Assembly: GCF_003626645.1 (NCBI RefSeq)
Contig: NZ_RBAM01000007.1
Location: 310,001-374,000 of the forward strand
Origin: Streptomyces klenkii
GTDB taxonomy: Bacteria; Actinomycetota; Actinomycetes; Streptomycetales; Streptomycetaceae
Direction of reading: 5' to 3'
Length of the DNA: 64,000 nt
Of this stretch, positions 1-9,062 are shown one piece after another (within the stretch, counting starts at the first letter, position 1; every line of letters begins with the position of its first letter). The notes below the pieces were generated by a model. That model had not been told where the DNA came from, searched no databases, and worked only from the letters and a program-made list of their open reading frames with translations. Both the position numbers and the translations under genes were made by a program.

Positions 1-429
1 TTCGCCGCGGAGAAGAAGATCGGCGGCACGACGCAGCTGATCATCGGCGCGGTACTGGCGCAGCACAAGACGCCGATCATCGACTCGGTGGTCGCGGCGA
101 CGAAGGACGCGATCGAGTCCGCGAAGAAGGCGCTGGAGGCGAAGACGGTCGTCAAGAAGGGCGACGTCGTGGGCGCCGTGGACGACGGCCTGGGCGGCCG
201 TACCCCGGTCGTGGCGACCAAGGACGTCACCGCGGTCGGCTGGGCGGGTCTGAGCGTCGACCTGGCGCTCAACGACGCCGGCCACAAGCTGCCGCACACG
301 GCGAAGTCCGGCACCGAGGTCGGCATACTGACCGTGGGCAGCGGCCCGGGCCAGGTCCGGGTGCCGGTGGCGCTGAAGAAGGAGCTGGCCGAGCCGGGCT
401 TCGGTTCGAAGCTGACCCGCCTCGGCTGA
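1..429 (+). CDS. D-alanyl-D-alanine carboxypeptidase, C-terminal part (partial)
   Basis: This is the 3' end of a gene that begins before the window; it reads in frame from base 1 to a TGA at 427-429. The visible 142 residues contain the segment TTQLIIGAVLAQHKTP followed by a long helical and beta-rich tail. That resembles the C-terminal region after the penicillin-binding domain in Streptomyces serine-type D-Ala-D-Ala carboxypeptidases, which trim peptidoglycan stem peptides outside the membrane. The catalytic SxxK, SxN and KTG motifs lie upstream, outside the window, so the assignment rests on the tail alone. A strong hairpin follows the stop. Confidence 0.6.
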   Translation, partial: FAAEKKIGGTTQLIIGAVLAQHKTPIIDSVVAATKDAIESAKKALEAKTVVKKGDVVGAVDDGLGGRTPVVATKDVTAVGWAGLSVDLALNDAGHKLPHTAKSGTEVGILTVGSGPGQVRVPVALKKELAEPGFGSKLTRLG

Positions 430-501
430 CCCGCCTTGGCTGACGGCCCCGGCCGGCCAGCCTCGGCCGACCCCAGCCGGCCGGCTCGCACCGGCCGGCG
501 A

Positions 502-531
502 GGGCAGGGGCGGCGCCCGCCGCCCCTGCCC
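502..531 (+). terminator. Hairpin terminator after the carboxypeptidase gene
   Basis: GGGCAGGGGCGGC (502-514) pairs perfectly with 519-531 around a 4-nt loop. There is no T-run, which is normal for Streptomyces terminators. Confidence 0.6.
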
Positions 532-533
532 GG

Positions 534-585
534 CCCTCGCGGCGTGCTAGCGTCGCGAGGGTTTGCGCACGGTTTCACACCGTGC
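534..585 (+). promoter_or_regulatory. Candidate promoter/operator region of the membrane protein gene
   Basis: An 8-bp inverted repeat, CCCTCGCG (534-541) and CGCGAGGG (554-561), encloses a TAGCGT hexamer (548-553) of the usual Streptomyces -10 type. A second perfect inverted repeat, GCACGGT (567-573) and ACCGTGC (579-585), follows at the start of the probable leader. No good -35 box was seen. Confidence 0.35.
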
Positions 586-654
586 AGATTCCCGTAGGGC
601 CCGGACAGCGTGACGATGGGGGAAGACCTCGGGGGAAAGACGGGGAGAGACGCA

Positions 655-2508
655 GTGATCACCGTGGGCCCGGCACGGGCCGACAAGCCGGACGAGCCGG
701 GCGGCCGGCAGGACGGGCGCGCCCCCTCCGGGATACCGCAGCCCCCCGCCCCCGCCTTCCGCGAGCGCCTGACCCGCGCCGGCCGCGCCCTGGCCCGCCG
801 CCCCGTGCTGACGACGCTCGCCGTCGCCGCCGTGGCGCACGTGCTCTGGGTGTGCGTGTTCGCGAACAGCGGCGGCGACCTGGCGGCCCAGGACGCCTGG
901 GCGGAGTTCGTGGGCCAGCACCCCGCCTCGGCGTACAACCTCGCCTGGTACGGCGGCATGCACCCCGTCTCGTACAGCGTGATCTCGCCGTACCTGATGG
1001 CCAGCATCGGCGTCCGCACCACGATGATGATCGCGGGCACGCTCTCCGCCGGGCTGATCGCCCTGCTGCTGGTGCGCAGCCGGGTCGTGCGCCGGCCGCT
1101 CGTCCCCGCCCTCTACGGCACCTTCGCGCTGACCTGCAACGCGATCTCCGGCCGGGTCACGTTCGGACTGGGCACGATGTTCGGCCTGGCGGCCGTCGCC
1201 GTGATCTTCGCGTGGCCCATGCGCTGGCGCTCGGAGGGCAAGTACCGCTGGGGCCGCGCCGGCCTCGCCGCGCTGGCGTCCGCGCTGGCGACGGCGTCGA
1301 GCCCGGTCGCCGGCCTGTTCGTGGGCTTCGTCGCGGCCGCCCTGTGGCTGGGCAAGCGCCGCCCCGCCGCGTACGCGCTGGGCGTCACCCCGGTCGTCGT
1401 GGTGGGCCTCTCGGCGTGGCTGTTCCCGTTCTCGGGCCAGCAGCCGATGGCCTTCGCGTCGACGATCCTGCCGCTGCTCAGCGGGCTCTTCGGAGTGCTG
1501 TTCGTCCCCAAGGAGTGGCGCACCGTCCGGATGGCGTCGGGGCTCTACGTCCTGGCCGTCCTGCTGGTCTGGCTGATCCCCTCCCAGATCGGCACCAACG
1601 TCTCCCGGCTCGGCATGATCTTCGGCGGGACGCTGCTCGTCGCCGCGCTGCCGGAGCTGAAGGTGCCGCGCCCGGCCGAGCTGCTGAAGAGCGGCCTGCG
1701 CTGGACGGCGCTGGTCGCCGCCCTCGCCACCTGCACGATCTGGCAGCTCGCCGTCTCCATCGGCGACATCATGCACACGACGCCCGCCGCGGCCTGGGCG
1801 CGCGAGCTCGCGCCGCTGGTGCACCGGCTCCAGCAGGCCGAGGCGGCGCGCGGCCGCGTCGAGGTCGTGCCGGCCCGCAGCCACCGCGAGTCCTCGGCCC
1901 TCACCCCGTACGTCAACCTCGCCCGCGGCTGGAACCGGCAGGCCGACCGCGAGCGCAACCCGCTCTTCTACCAGCCGGGCCTGCTCACCTCCTCCAGCTA
2001 CCGCGCCTGGCTCGACCGCTGGGCCGTCCACTACGTGGTGCTGCCCACCGGCGAGCCGGACCCCGCGGCCGTCGAGGAGGCCAAGCTCGTCGTCAAGGGC
2101 CAGCCGTACCTGCGCGAGGTGTGGTCGGACGAGAACTGGCGGCTGTACGAGGTGGAGTCGCCGACCCCCCTCGCCGACCCGCCCGCGGTCGTGGAGCGCA
2201 CGGACGCCGAGGGCATGACGGTCACCGTGAACAAGGCCGGGCCGGTCCTCATCCGCATTCCGTACTCGCCGTGGCTCGGCCTGGTCGACGAGAACGGCAA
2301 GGACGTCCAGCCGCCGAAGAAGGGGCCGCACGGCGAGCCGCCGGTCAACGTCAACGGCTGCCTGTCCAAGGAGGTCCAGGAGGCCCGCGAGGACCGGCCG
2401 GAGGACGACTGGACGCTCCTGCGCGCGCCGAAGCCGGGCACGTACCACATCGTGGCGCGCTACAAACTTCCGCGCGGGACGGGCTGCCCGGACGACCTGG
2501 CGAGGTAG
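655..2508 (+). CDS. Large multi-pass membrane protein of unknown function
   Basis: 617 residues. The GTG at 655 is preferred because GGGGAGAG lies 5 nt upstream; in-frame starts at 610 and 616 have no such site. A proline-rich cytoplasmic N-terminus is followed by about ten to twelve hydrophobic segments between residues 50 and 390. A soluble, probably extracytoplasmic C-terminal domain of about 200 residues contains the segment WAVHYVVLPTGEPDP. This layout resembles GT-C-fold membrane glycosyltransferases, but I see no diagnostic catalytic motif, so no function is assigned. The gene is monocistronic and converges on the sensor gene that ends at 2520, with only 11 bp between them. Confidence 0.75.
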   Translation: MITVGPARADKPDEPGGRQDGRAPSGIPQPPAPAFRERLTRAGRALARRPVLTTLAVAAVAHVLWVCVFANSGGDLAAQDAWAEFVGQHPASAYNLAWYGGMHPVSYSVISPYLMASIGVRTTMMIAGTLSAGLIALLLVRSRVVRRPLVPALYGTFALTCNAISGRVTFGLGTMFGLAAVAVIFAWPMRWRSEGKYRWGRAGLAALASALATASSPVAGLFVGFVAAALWLGKRRPAAYALGVTPVVVVGLSAWLFPFSGQQPMAFASTILPLLSGLFGVLFVPKEWRTVRMASGLYVLAVLLVWLIPSQIGTNVSRLGMIFGGTLLVAALPELKVPRPAELLKSGLRWTALVAALATCTIWQLAVSIGDIMHTTPAAAWARELAPLVHRLQQAEAARGRVEVVPARSHRESSALTPYVNLARGWNRQADRERNPLFYQPGLLTSSSYRAWLDRWAVHYVVLPTGEPDPAAVEEAKLVVKGQPYLREVWSDENWRLYEVESPTPLADPPAVVERTDAEGMTVTVNKAGPVLIRIPYSPWLGLVDENGKDVQPPKKGPHGEPPVNVNGCLSKEVQEAREDRPEDDWTLLRAPKPGTYHIVARYKLPRGTGCPDDLAR

Positions 2509-2519
2509 CCCGCCGGAAG

Positions 2520-4901
2520 TCACCGGCAGATGTGCGGCGGGGAGACCCCCGGGATCCCCGGGACCCCGGAGGTCTCCGCGCCCCCCGGGACCGCCGGGGC
2601 GCTCTTCAGCTCCTCCCGCACGTCTTCCAGATAGGCCAGCACCTGCCGCTGCTTCTCCGGGCCGGGGTCGCTGAGGTAGTCCAGCACTCCGTGCTGGAAG
2701 GCGAACCGCATCCGCAGCGGCATCGCGTCCGAGGCGTCCAGGCACTTGGGCTGCGGGCCGCCGAGCGCCTTGCTGACGGCGGCGTTGACCCGCTCGGTGC
2801 CGGGGTCGGGGCGGGGCGCGCCGGGCGTGACGAAGAAGGGCCGGCCGGGGTTGGTGGTGACCTTCCGGCTCTTCTCCTCCTCGGGCACCTCGGCCCACGC
2901 CTTCTGCCCCTCCTCCGTGGTGAGGAACCGCATCAGGTCCTCGGCCGCCCCGGCCTGCTCGCCCTTCCTCGCGAACAGCGTCGCGAAGTCCGCCGACACC
3001 TCGGTCGCGGCGGGGCCGCGGGCGATGCCGGGCAGCACCTCGCGCGTGGGCGCGAAGGCGGCGCGCCGGGTGTAGTCGGCGGTGCGGGCGAACGACGCCT
3101 GGTGCTGCAAGGAGCACTGCCGCGACTGCGGCGCGAAGAGCTTCTGCCCCCAGTCGTTCTCCAGGGCGGCCGCCGCCGGTTCCCTGGTGAAGACGCCCCC
3201 GAACGCTTCCCAGGCCCTGGGCACGGCGCCTTCCGTCCACGGCAGCTCGCCCCGGGCCCACTTCTCGTACGCCTCCGTGCCGCTCTGCTGGAGCAGGATG
3301 TCCTCGATCCAGTCGGTGCCCGGCCAGCCGGACGTGGCGTCGCCGCCCATGCCCGCGCACCACTGGCCGCCGCCCCGGGCCGCCGTCGTGCGGGGGCTCT
3401 GCGGGCGGGCGGGGTCGTACCAGACGATGCTCTTGAGGTCGGCCTTGACCGCCACGGCGTAGACCTTCCCGCCGAACCGCGGCGCCCACAGCGGGCCGTA
3501 CGCGTTCAGTGCGTCCTTAAGGACGGGAGTGAGCTCCCGCGGCGGAGAGGCCGAGCCGACGTACGTGCCGACCTCGCCGAGGCTGGGCAGGATCGCGATG
3601 TCCGGCGGGTTGCCCGCGTTCAGCCGGGAGAGCAGCACCTCGCGCAGGGCCGTCGTGCCCTGGTAGTCAACATTGACGTGATACTTCGCTGCGTATGCGT
3701 TCAGCACCTTGCGGAAGCGCGCTTCCTCGGCGTCGGTCCACGAGGCGAGGACGCTGATCCGGCCGCGGTGCTCGGTGCGCACGTCGCCGGTGCCGACGAT
3801 CGACAGCAGTGCCATCCACAGCACGAGGACGACGGTCACGGCCTCGAAGGAGCGGATCCGGCGGCCGGTGTGCTGCGGGATCCGCGCGAAGCGGTACTCC
3901 TCGATGCGGGGCTGGAGCCCGAGCACGACCAGCGCGGCGATGACGACCGCGGCCAGGGGGATCCAGGCGGGGACGGTGGTCAGCCAGTGCGTGGCCGCCA
4001 TGCTGTCGCTCACCGGCTTCAGGCCGTCGATCCCCCGGCGGGCCGCGTCGTGCGCCCGGTCGAGGTCCTGCTGGAGCCGCAGGGTGGCGGGCAGGAGCAG
4101 CGGCACGAGCCCCGCCAGCAGCAGCGTGGCGCCCGCGAGCGGGCCGTTGAAGCGGCGGCGGAAATGGCGGCGCAGGAAGAGCTGGGTGGCGACGAGCAGC
4201 CAGGCCAGCGCGGCCCACAGCACGACGGCCACGCCCCAGCCGAGCCGCAGCAGCCCGCTGGGCGAGGTCTGCCTGTCGAGCACGTCGGCCTGCTCGCGCT
4301 GGACGGCGTCGAGCCGGGAGATGACGCCGCTCCCGGCGCGGTTCAGCGTGCTCTCCGCGTACCGCAGGTAGGCGTCGCGGAGCCTGGTATCGGCGTGGCT
4401 GCGGGCGGCCTGCCCGACGAGGTAGTCGTACGAGGAGATCTGGCCGGCGGCGGTGTCCAGGTCGCTGCGGCCCCCGCTGCCCGCGACGGTGGTGGCGACC
4501 GCCCGCTCCAGGCTCCTGGACGCGGCGTTGACCTTCGCGCGGTAGTCCTCGCCGGCGCCCTCGTCCGCGGCGGAGGGGCTGCGCAGGGCGGCCCTCGCGG
4601 CGTTCAGCGACGCGCTCAGGTCCTTCTTCGCCGCGTCCACGTAGCCCATGGCCGGGACCGTCCGGCCGGGCACCTCGTCCGCGGCCCGGCTCACCGCGTA
4701 GGAGACCGCCAGCAGCATCCCGCAGGTGAGCACCGTGGCCGTCAGCAGCACGGCCAGGCGGCGTATGAGCCGGGGACGGGTGCCGTGCCGGGGCCCGGCG
4801 CCTGCGGGGCCGGCAGAGCCGTTCGGGCTGCCCGGCCCGTTCGGTCCGTTCGGTTCATCCGGTCTGTTCGGGTCGGCCGTGGCGGTCGTGGGGGCGGTCA
4901 T
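2520..4901 (-). CDS. Membrane sensor fused to an extracellular solute-binding domain (GlnX-like/SBP fusion)
   Basis: 793 residues. After a Pro/Gly-rich N-terminus comes a membrane segment at about 48-72, then a helical, mainly polar outer domain to about 215. Four more membrane segments follow (about 217-243, 252-275, 308-330, 347-370). The last 420 residues form a periplasmic-binding-protein domain that begins RISVLASWTDAEEARF and contains PPDIAILPSLGEVG, typical of ABC-type sugar/iron binding proteins. The N-terminal layout recalls mycobacterial GlnX, which signals amino-acid supply to the kinase PknG with the separate binding protein GlnH; here both parts are one chain. The ATG overlaps the stop of the vWA gene (ATGA), so the two are probably translationally coupled. 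The ligand is unknown and the GlnX link is my inference. Confidence 0.7.
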   Translation of the reverse strand: MTAPTTATADPNRPDEPNGPNGPGSPNGSAGPAGAGPRHGTRPRLIRRLAVLLTATVLTCGMLLAVSYAVSRAADEVPGRTVPAMGYVDAAKKDLSASLNAARAALRSPSAADEGAGEDYRAKVNAASRSLERAVATTVAGSGGRSDLDTAAGQISSYDYLVGQAARSHADTRLRDAYLRYAESTLNRAGSGVISRLDAVQREQADVLDRQTSPSGLLRLGWGVAVVLWAALAWLLVATQLFLRRHFRRRFNGPLAGATLLLAGLVPLLLPATLRLQQDLDRAHDAARRGIDGLKPVSDSMAATHWLTTVPAWIPLAAVVIAALVVLGLQPRIEEYRFARIPQHTGRRIRSFEAVTVVLVLWMALLSIVGTGDVRTEHRGRISVLASWTDAEEARFRKVLNAYAAKYHVNVDYQGTTALREVLLSRLNAGNPPDIAILPSLGEVGTYVGSASPPRELTPVLKDALNAYGPLWAPRFGGKVYAVAVKADLKSIVWYDPARPQSPRTTAARGGGQWCAGMGGDATSGWPGTDWIEDILLQQSGTEAYEKWARGELPWTEGAVPRAWEAFGGVFTREPAAAALENDWGQKLFAPQSRQCSLQHQASFARTADYTRRAAFAPTREVLPGIARGPAATEVSADFATLFARKGEQAGAAEDLMRFLTTEEGQKAWAEVPEEEKSRKVTTNPGRPFFVTPGAPRPDPGTERVNAAVSKALGGPQPKCLDASDAMPLRMRFAFQHGVLDYLSDPGPEKQRQVLAYLEDVREELKSAPAVPGGAETSGVPGIPGVSPPHICR

Positions 4902-6571
4902 GCGGCCGGCTCCGGGGGCTCCTGTTCCGGCCGGTCATGCCGCTCCGGCGCGGGGCCGTTCGCGGTGGGGAGGGCGGTCCCGCAGCGGGTGCAGATCCGC
5001 GCCGTGCCGGGGGAGACGCGGTGGCAGACGGGGCACTCGACGTCGGCCCTCTTCTGCCGGCCGCGCTGCTGCTGCGCCGGCACGGCGGCCGGCGGCGGGC
5101 CGGGCTCGTGCGGCGGGCGGGCGCCCTTCGGCGCCACTGCGGACCTGCGGGTCTGCGTGCTGTGGTTGGACACGACCCACGCCGAGTTGAGGTCGCCCGC
5201 CGTGATCTCGTCGCGCAGCCGGACCCGCCCCTCGCCGGCGTCCAGCACCTCCACCAGCCGCCGGAGCCGCCGCAGCATCTTCTCGTCGCCGAGGTCGTGG
5301 GCGAGCCGCACCGCCCGCCCCCACTCCTCCTCCGCCGCCGCGAGGCGCCCGGCCTCGAACGCCTCGCAGCCGGCGTTGACGGCCCGGCCCAGGTCGGCGT
5401 AGCCGCTGTAGCGGGCGACGCGCGGATCGATGCGGGTGGACAGCACGGGGTCGTCCGTCCAGTGGACGAGGAGAGGCACGGGCCTGGGCACGGAGATGAC
5501 CGTCTCGGCGGGGTGGTCGCCCGCTCCCTCGGCCACCAGCGCCAGGGACGCCAGCTGCATGTCCTCCCCCAGCGGGTCGCCGGTGGGGTCGGCGCTGACG
5601 CACAGGTGGTAGTCGCGGGACTCGTCGCCCCACGCGCCGGTCGGGAACTCCCAGGTGCGCTCCCCGGTCCGCAGGCCCTCCTGGGTCAGGTCCAGCTCGG
5701 TGGGGAACACCTGCTTGAAGAAGGCGAGCTCGCTGCCGACGCGCAGCCGGACGCGGATCCGGATGCCCGGCAGCGACTTGTCCATGGCCTTGCGCATCAT
5801 CCGCCGGAACTCCGCCTCCAGGTCGGAGTCGTGCTCGACGGCGTCCGCGATGCCGTGCAGCCGGCCGGCGATCTGCCGCAGCTCGGTGGCGGCCCACTGG
5901 TCGCCGATGCCGCGCGCGTCGCAGGTGAACTTCCCGGCGCAGTCCGCGAGGACGCGCTCCAGCTCGTCGGGCCGGTCGTGCTCGTTCCTGCCGTCGGTCA
6001 GCAGGAGGGCGTGCCGGATGGGGTGGTCCTGGCCGTCGGCGGTCAGGAGGTCGCGGGCGCAGGCGAGCCAGGAGGCGATGGCGGTGCCGCCCGCGGCGAC
6101 GAGCGTGTGCGCGGTGCGGGCGGCGTCGGCCCGGGTGTCCGGGCCCGCCACGGCCATCCGGCCCGCCGCCGGATAGACGACGCGGGCCTTGTCGGTGCCC
6201 TCGACGAGGGCGAAGCGGGTGCCGTCGCGCAGGACGCCGATGGCGGCGGCCGCGGCCTTCCGGGCCGCCGAGATCTTCGTGCTGGGCCAGCTCATGGAGC
6301 CGGAGCAGTCGATGACGACGACCTCGGCGGAGGAGGCGTGGGTGGTGAGCCCGGCCAGGCCGTGGGCCTCGACGGTGAGGACGGCGTGGGCCGGCACGGT
6401 GCCGGAACCCGCCGCCAAGTACTTGTTCTGGCCCAGCTCGGCGGTCAGGGCGGGCAGCGCCGCCGTCGGGGCGCGGTCCTCGGGGGCCGCCGTCCCGTCG
6501 TCCCGGTGTCGTACGGCCCCGGGCCCGTCGCCGTCCCGGTGTACGGCCTCGGGCCCATTGCTGCGGTCCAT
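4898..6571 (-). CDS. von Willebrand factor A domain protein with C-terminal zinc ribbon
   Basis: 557 residues. The vWA domain spans about 80-260, with a metal-ion-dependent adhesion site DCSGS (D88, S90, S92) and a later LLLTDGRNEHD segment. A beta-rich middle part follows, then a helical stretch (about 400-440) that may be a short TPR-like hairpin. A C-terminal zinc ribbon has cysteines near 513, 516, 527 and 530 (CPVC and CTRC). There is no signal peptide, so it should be cytoplasmic. It is the third gene of the kinase operon, 15 bp after the PknG-like gene and overlapping the sensor gene by 4 bp. vWA proteins usually scaffold metal-dependent protein contacts; its partner is presumably the kinase, the protease or the sensor. 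Confidence 0.85.
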   Translation of the reverse strand: MDRSNGPEAVHRDGDGPGAVRHRDDGTAAPEDRAPTAALPALTAELGQNKYLAAGSGTVPAHAVLTVEAHGLAGLTTHASSAEVVVIDCSGSMSWPSTKISAARKAAAAAIGVLRDGTRFALVEGTDKARVVYPAAGRMAVAGPDTRADAARTAHTLVAAGGTAIASWLACARDLLTADGQDHPIRHALLLTDGRNEHDRPDELERVLADCAGKFTCDARGIGDQWAATELRQIAGRLHGIADAVEHDSDLEAEFRRMMRKAMDKSLPGIRIRVRLRVGSELAFFKQVFPTELDLTQEGLRTGERTWEFPTGAWGDESRDYHLCVSADPTGDPLGEDMQLASLALVAEGAGDHPAETVISVPRPVPLLVHWTDDPVLSTRIDPRVARYSGYADLGRAVNAGCEAFEAGRLAAAEEEWGRAVRLAHDLGDEKMLRRLRRLVEVLDAGEGRVRLRDEITAGDLNSAWVVSNHSTQTRRSAVAPKGARPPHEPGPPPAAVPAQQQRGRQKRADVECPVCHRVSPGTARICTRCGTALPTANGPAPERHDRPEQEPPEPAA

Positions 6572-6586
6572 TCGTTTCCCCCGGGG

Positions 6587-9055
6587 TCAGAAGCGGGTCT
6601 TGGGGCGGACGCTGTTGGCCAGGTCGACCAGGGCGGCCAGGCCGCCCGGGGTGGGGGCCTGGCGGGCGAGCCGGCGCAGCTTCGCCTCCAGGCGGGTGCG
6701 CAGGGTGAACTCCTCGCCGTCCGGGCGGCCGTCCGAGCTGCCGTCCGGGCCGCGGCTCGGAGAGCCGTTCGGAGAGCCGTCGGGGCGGCCGCCCGCCGGA
6801 GCCGCCGCCCCGGTCCGTATCGCCACGCGCTCCAGGGCCACTTCGAGGGCCTCGGCCTCCAGCCGGTCGCGGGCCGGCCCGGCCTCGTGCCCCTCGTCCA
6901 GATAGAGCCGGGGGAGGCGGCCGAAGGCGGCGGCGAGGTCGTAGCGCTCCGGGAGTCGGGGCCCGTCGTCGGCCTCCAGCCGGCCGGCGAGGATGCGGAC
7001 GCAGGCGATCTGGGCCGCGTCGTAGTGCCGGGACACCTCCGGCAGGCTGCCGAGGAGGCCGACCGCGTCGGTGCGGTCGCCCGCGGCCAGCCGCAGCCGG
7101 GCGAGCCCGAAGACGGCGCTGCCCTGCGTCCGGCTGCGCTGCCACACGGCGTCGTAGTAGCGCTCGGCGTCGGCCGGGGCACCGGCCTTCTCGGCGCAGT
7201 AGCCGAGGGCCAGCTTCGGCGCGTACTCCCCGGGCAGGGCGGCGTAGACGAGCTCGAACCAGGCCCGCGCCTCGGGCGTTTCGCCCCGGGCGAGGGACAG
7301 CAGGCCCTCGTGCCAGGAGATCCGCCAGTCGTACCGGGCCGGGCCGCCGGCGAGCTCGTACGGGACCGGGCGGTCGAGGAGCGCGCGGGCGGTCGTCAGC
7401 CGCTCGTGCGCGGCGTCGAGCTCGCCCAGTTCGAGGTGGGCGCGCAGCTGCCGGAAGCAGATCTCGATCGTCTCCCGCCCCGACGCGTACAACTGCTGGA
7501 TGAGCCGCCGGGGGCCGCTCGTGGTGGGCTGGGCCAGCAGCGCGGCGGCCGGGTCGGCCGGGTCGGGGTACGGCACGGGCAGGTGGTGCGGCACGCGGCC
7601 GGGCTCGGGCAGGCCGGGGTCGAGCAGCGGCCGCCGCTCGCCGGCCAGCCAGCGCTCCAGGGGCGGCACGCGCCCGAGCGAGGCGTCGAGGAGGGTGGCC
7701 GTGGCGGCGAAGAGCGTGGACGGCTCGGGGGTCTCGGTACGGGTGCGCAGGGAGCGGATCTCGCGCAGGACGCCGCGCAGTTGCTCGGCCATCTCGCGGG
7801 CGGAGCCGAACCGTTCCAGCGGGTCGTCGGCGGTGGCACGGGCGAGGACCCGCGCGTAGGACTCGGCGCCCAGGCCGGGAGGCTGCTTGCGGCAGCCCTC
7901 GGAGAGGGTGCGCAGCGTGACGCCGAGGCTGAAGAGGTCCGAGCGGACGGACAGCCCCTCGACGCCCCTGCGGACGACCTCGGGGGCGGTGAAGCCGCGG
8001 GCGCCGAGGACGTATCCGGTGCGGTCGTTCAGGTCGCGGACGGCGCCGAGGTCGATGAGCTTGATGCGGTCCGCGTAGTGCATGACGTTGTTGGGCTTGA
8101 GGTCGCAGTAGACGAGGTTCTTGCGGTGCAGGCTCTCCAGGGCGTCGAGGATGCGGCAGCCGTAGGAGAGGACGTATTCGAAGACGCGGTCCTCGCCGAA
8201 GGGGCCCTCGCCGCGGGTGATGCGGTCGCGCACCTGGGAGAGGTGCATGCCGCGGACGAACTCCATGACGATGTAACGGGTGTGGCTGCCGGCGCCTTTC
8301 CCGTTCCCATTGCCGTTGCCGCTTGTGGTGTCCTTGTGGGAGACGAAGTTGATGACGCGGACGATGTCCGGGTGGTCGGAGCCGATGAGGACGCGCAGCT
8401 CCTCGGCCTCGCGTTGCAGGGCGACGGGATCGCGGTCGTTGATCAGGCCCTTGAGGGCCACGGGGTTGCCGTCGAGCCGCATGTCGTGGGCGAGGTAGAC
8501 CCAGCCGAGGCCGCCGTTGGCCACGCAGCCCACCACGCGGTACTGCCCGCCGGCCAGGTCGCCGGGGGCCAGGCGCGGCGTGAAGTCGTACGGGTGGCCG
8601 CAGCGGTCGCAGAAGCCGATCGGCAGGGCGGGCTGCCCGGCGTACGACCTGCCGACGACGGCGGTGCACCCTTCGTGGCCGCAGGTCTTGCCGCCCACCG
8701 GGACCCGCGGGTCCGTGACGACCAGGGCCTCGGGGGAGGGCGTGGCGATGACGGGCAGGTCGAGCAGGCCGTCGCCCGCGGGGCCCACGGTGAACAGCTG
8801 GGCGGTCTCGGCGCGTCTGCGGGCGCCCGCGGTGGGCGGGCTCTCGGGCACGGGCGGGATGCCGCCGGGGCCCGGGCCGGGGCCGCCGCCGTTTCCGCCG
8901 GGCTCCAGCGGCTGTACGCGGTGGCCGCGCGTGGAGCAGAAGCCGGTGGTCTCGACGCGGCCGTCGCAGCCGGGCCGGGGGCAGGGGGAGCCGGGCGGGG
9001 GGCGGCGCGGTGGGCCGGGCGGGTGTCCGCCGGGAGGGCCGGCCGGGGGGTTCAC
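6587..9055 (-). CDS. PknG-type serine/threonine protein kinase with zinc-binding and TPR domains
   Basis: 822 residues, GTG start 7 bp after the protease stop. A Pro/Gly-rich N-terminus carries cysteines C25, C30 and C40. A rubredoxin-like zinc site follows (C125, C130, C149, C152). The kinase domain runs from about 165 to 430, with the lysine K202 in VALKGLIND, the catalytic loop YCDLKPNN (D318, K320, N323), and DLG (D335) in place of DFG. The helical C-terminal third reads as TPR repeats. This order (rubredoxin, kinase, TPR) and the phrase IKLIDLGAV match mycobacterial PknG, a soluble kinase that controls 2-oxoglutarate metabolism through GarA/OdhI. No membrane segment is present. A Ser/Gly-rich insert at about 244-258 is unusual. 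The substrate is not in this window. Confidence 0.9.
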   Translation of the reverse strand: MNPPAGPPGGHPPGPPRRPPPGSPCPRPGCDGRVETTGFCSTRGHRVQPLEPGGNGGGPGPGPGGIPPVPESPPTAGARRRAETAQLFTVGPAGDGLLDLPVIATPSPEALVVTDPRVPVGGKTCGHEGCTAVVGRSYAGQPALPIGFCDRCGHPYDFTPRLAPGDLAGGQYRVVGCVANGGLGWVYLAHDMRLDGNPVALKGLINDRDPVALQREAEELRVLIGSDHPDIVRVINFVSHKDTTSGNGNGNGKGAGSHTRYIVMEFVRGMHLSQVRDRITRGEGPFGEDRVFEYVLSYGCRILDALESLHRKNLVYCDLKPNNVMHYADRIKLIDLGAVRDLNDRTGYVLGARGFTAPEVVRRGVEGLSVRSDLFSLGVTLRTLSEGCRKQPPGLGAESYARVLARATADDPLERFGSAREMAEQLRGVLREIRSLRTRTETPEPSTLFAATATLLDASLGRVPPLERWLAGERRPLLDPGLPEPGRVPHHLPVPYPDPADPAAALLAQPTTSGPRRLIQQLYASGRETIEICFRQLRAHLELGELDAAHERLTTARALLDRPVPYELAGGPARYDWRISWHEGLLSLARGETPEARAWFELVYAALPGEYAPKLALGYCAEKAGAPADAERYYDAVWQRSRTQGSAVFGLARLRLAAGDRTDAVGLLGSLPEVSRHYDAAQIACVRILAGRLEADDGPRLPERYDLAAAFGRLPRLYLDEGHEAGPARDRLEAEALEVALERVAIRTGAAAPAGGRPDGSPNGSPSRGPDGSSDGRPDGEEFTLRTRLEAKLRRLARQAPTPGGLAALVDLANSVRPKTRF

Positions 9056-9062
9056 GGGGCGT

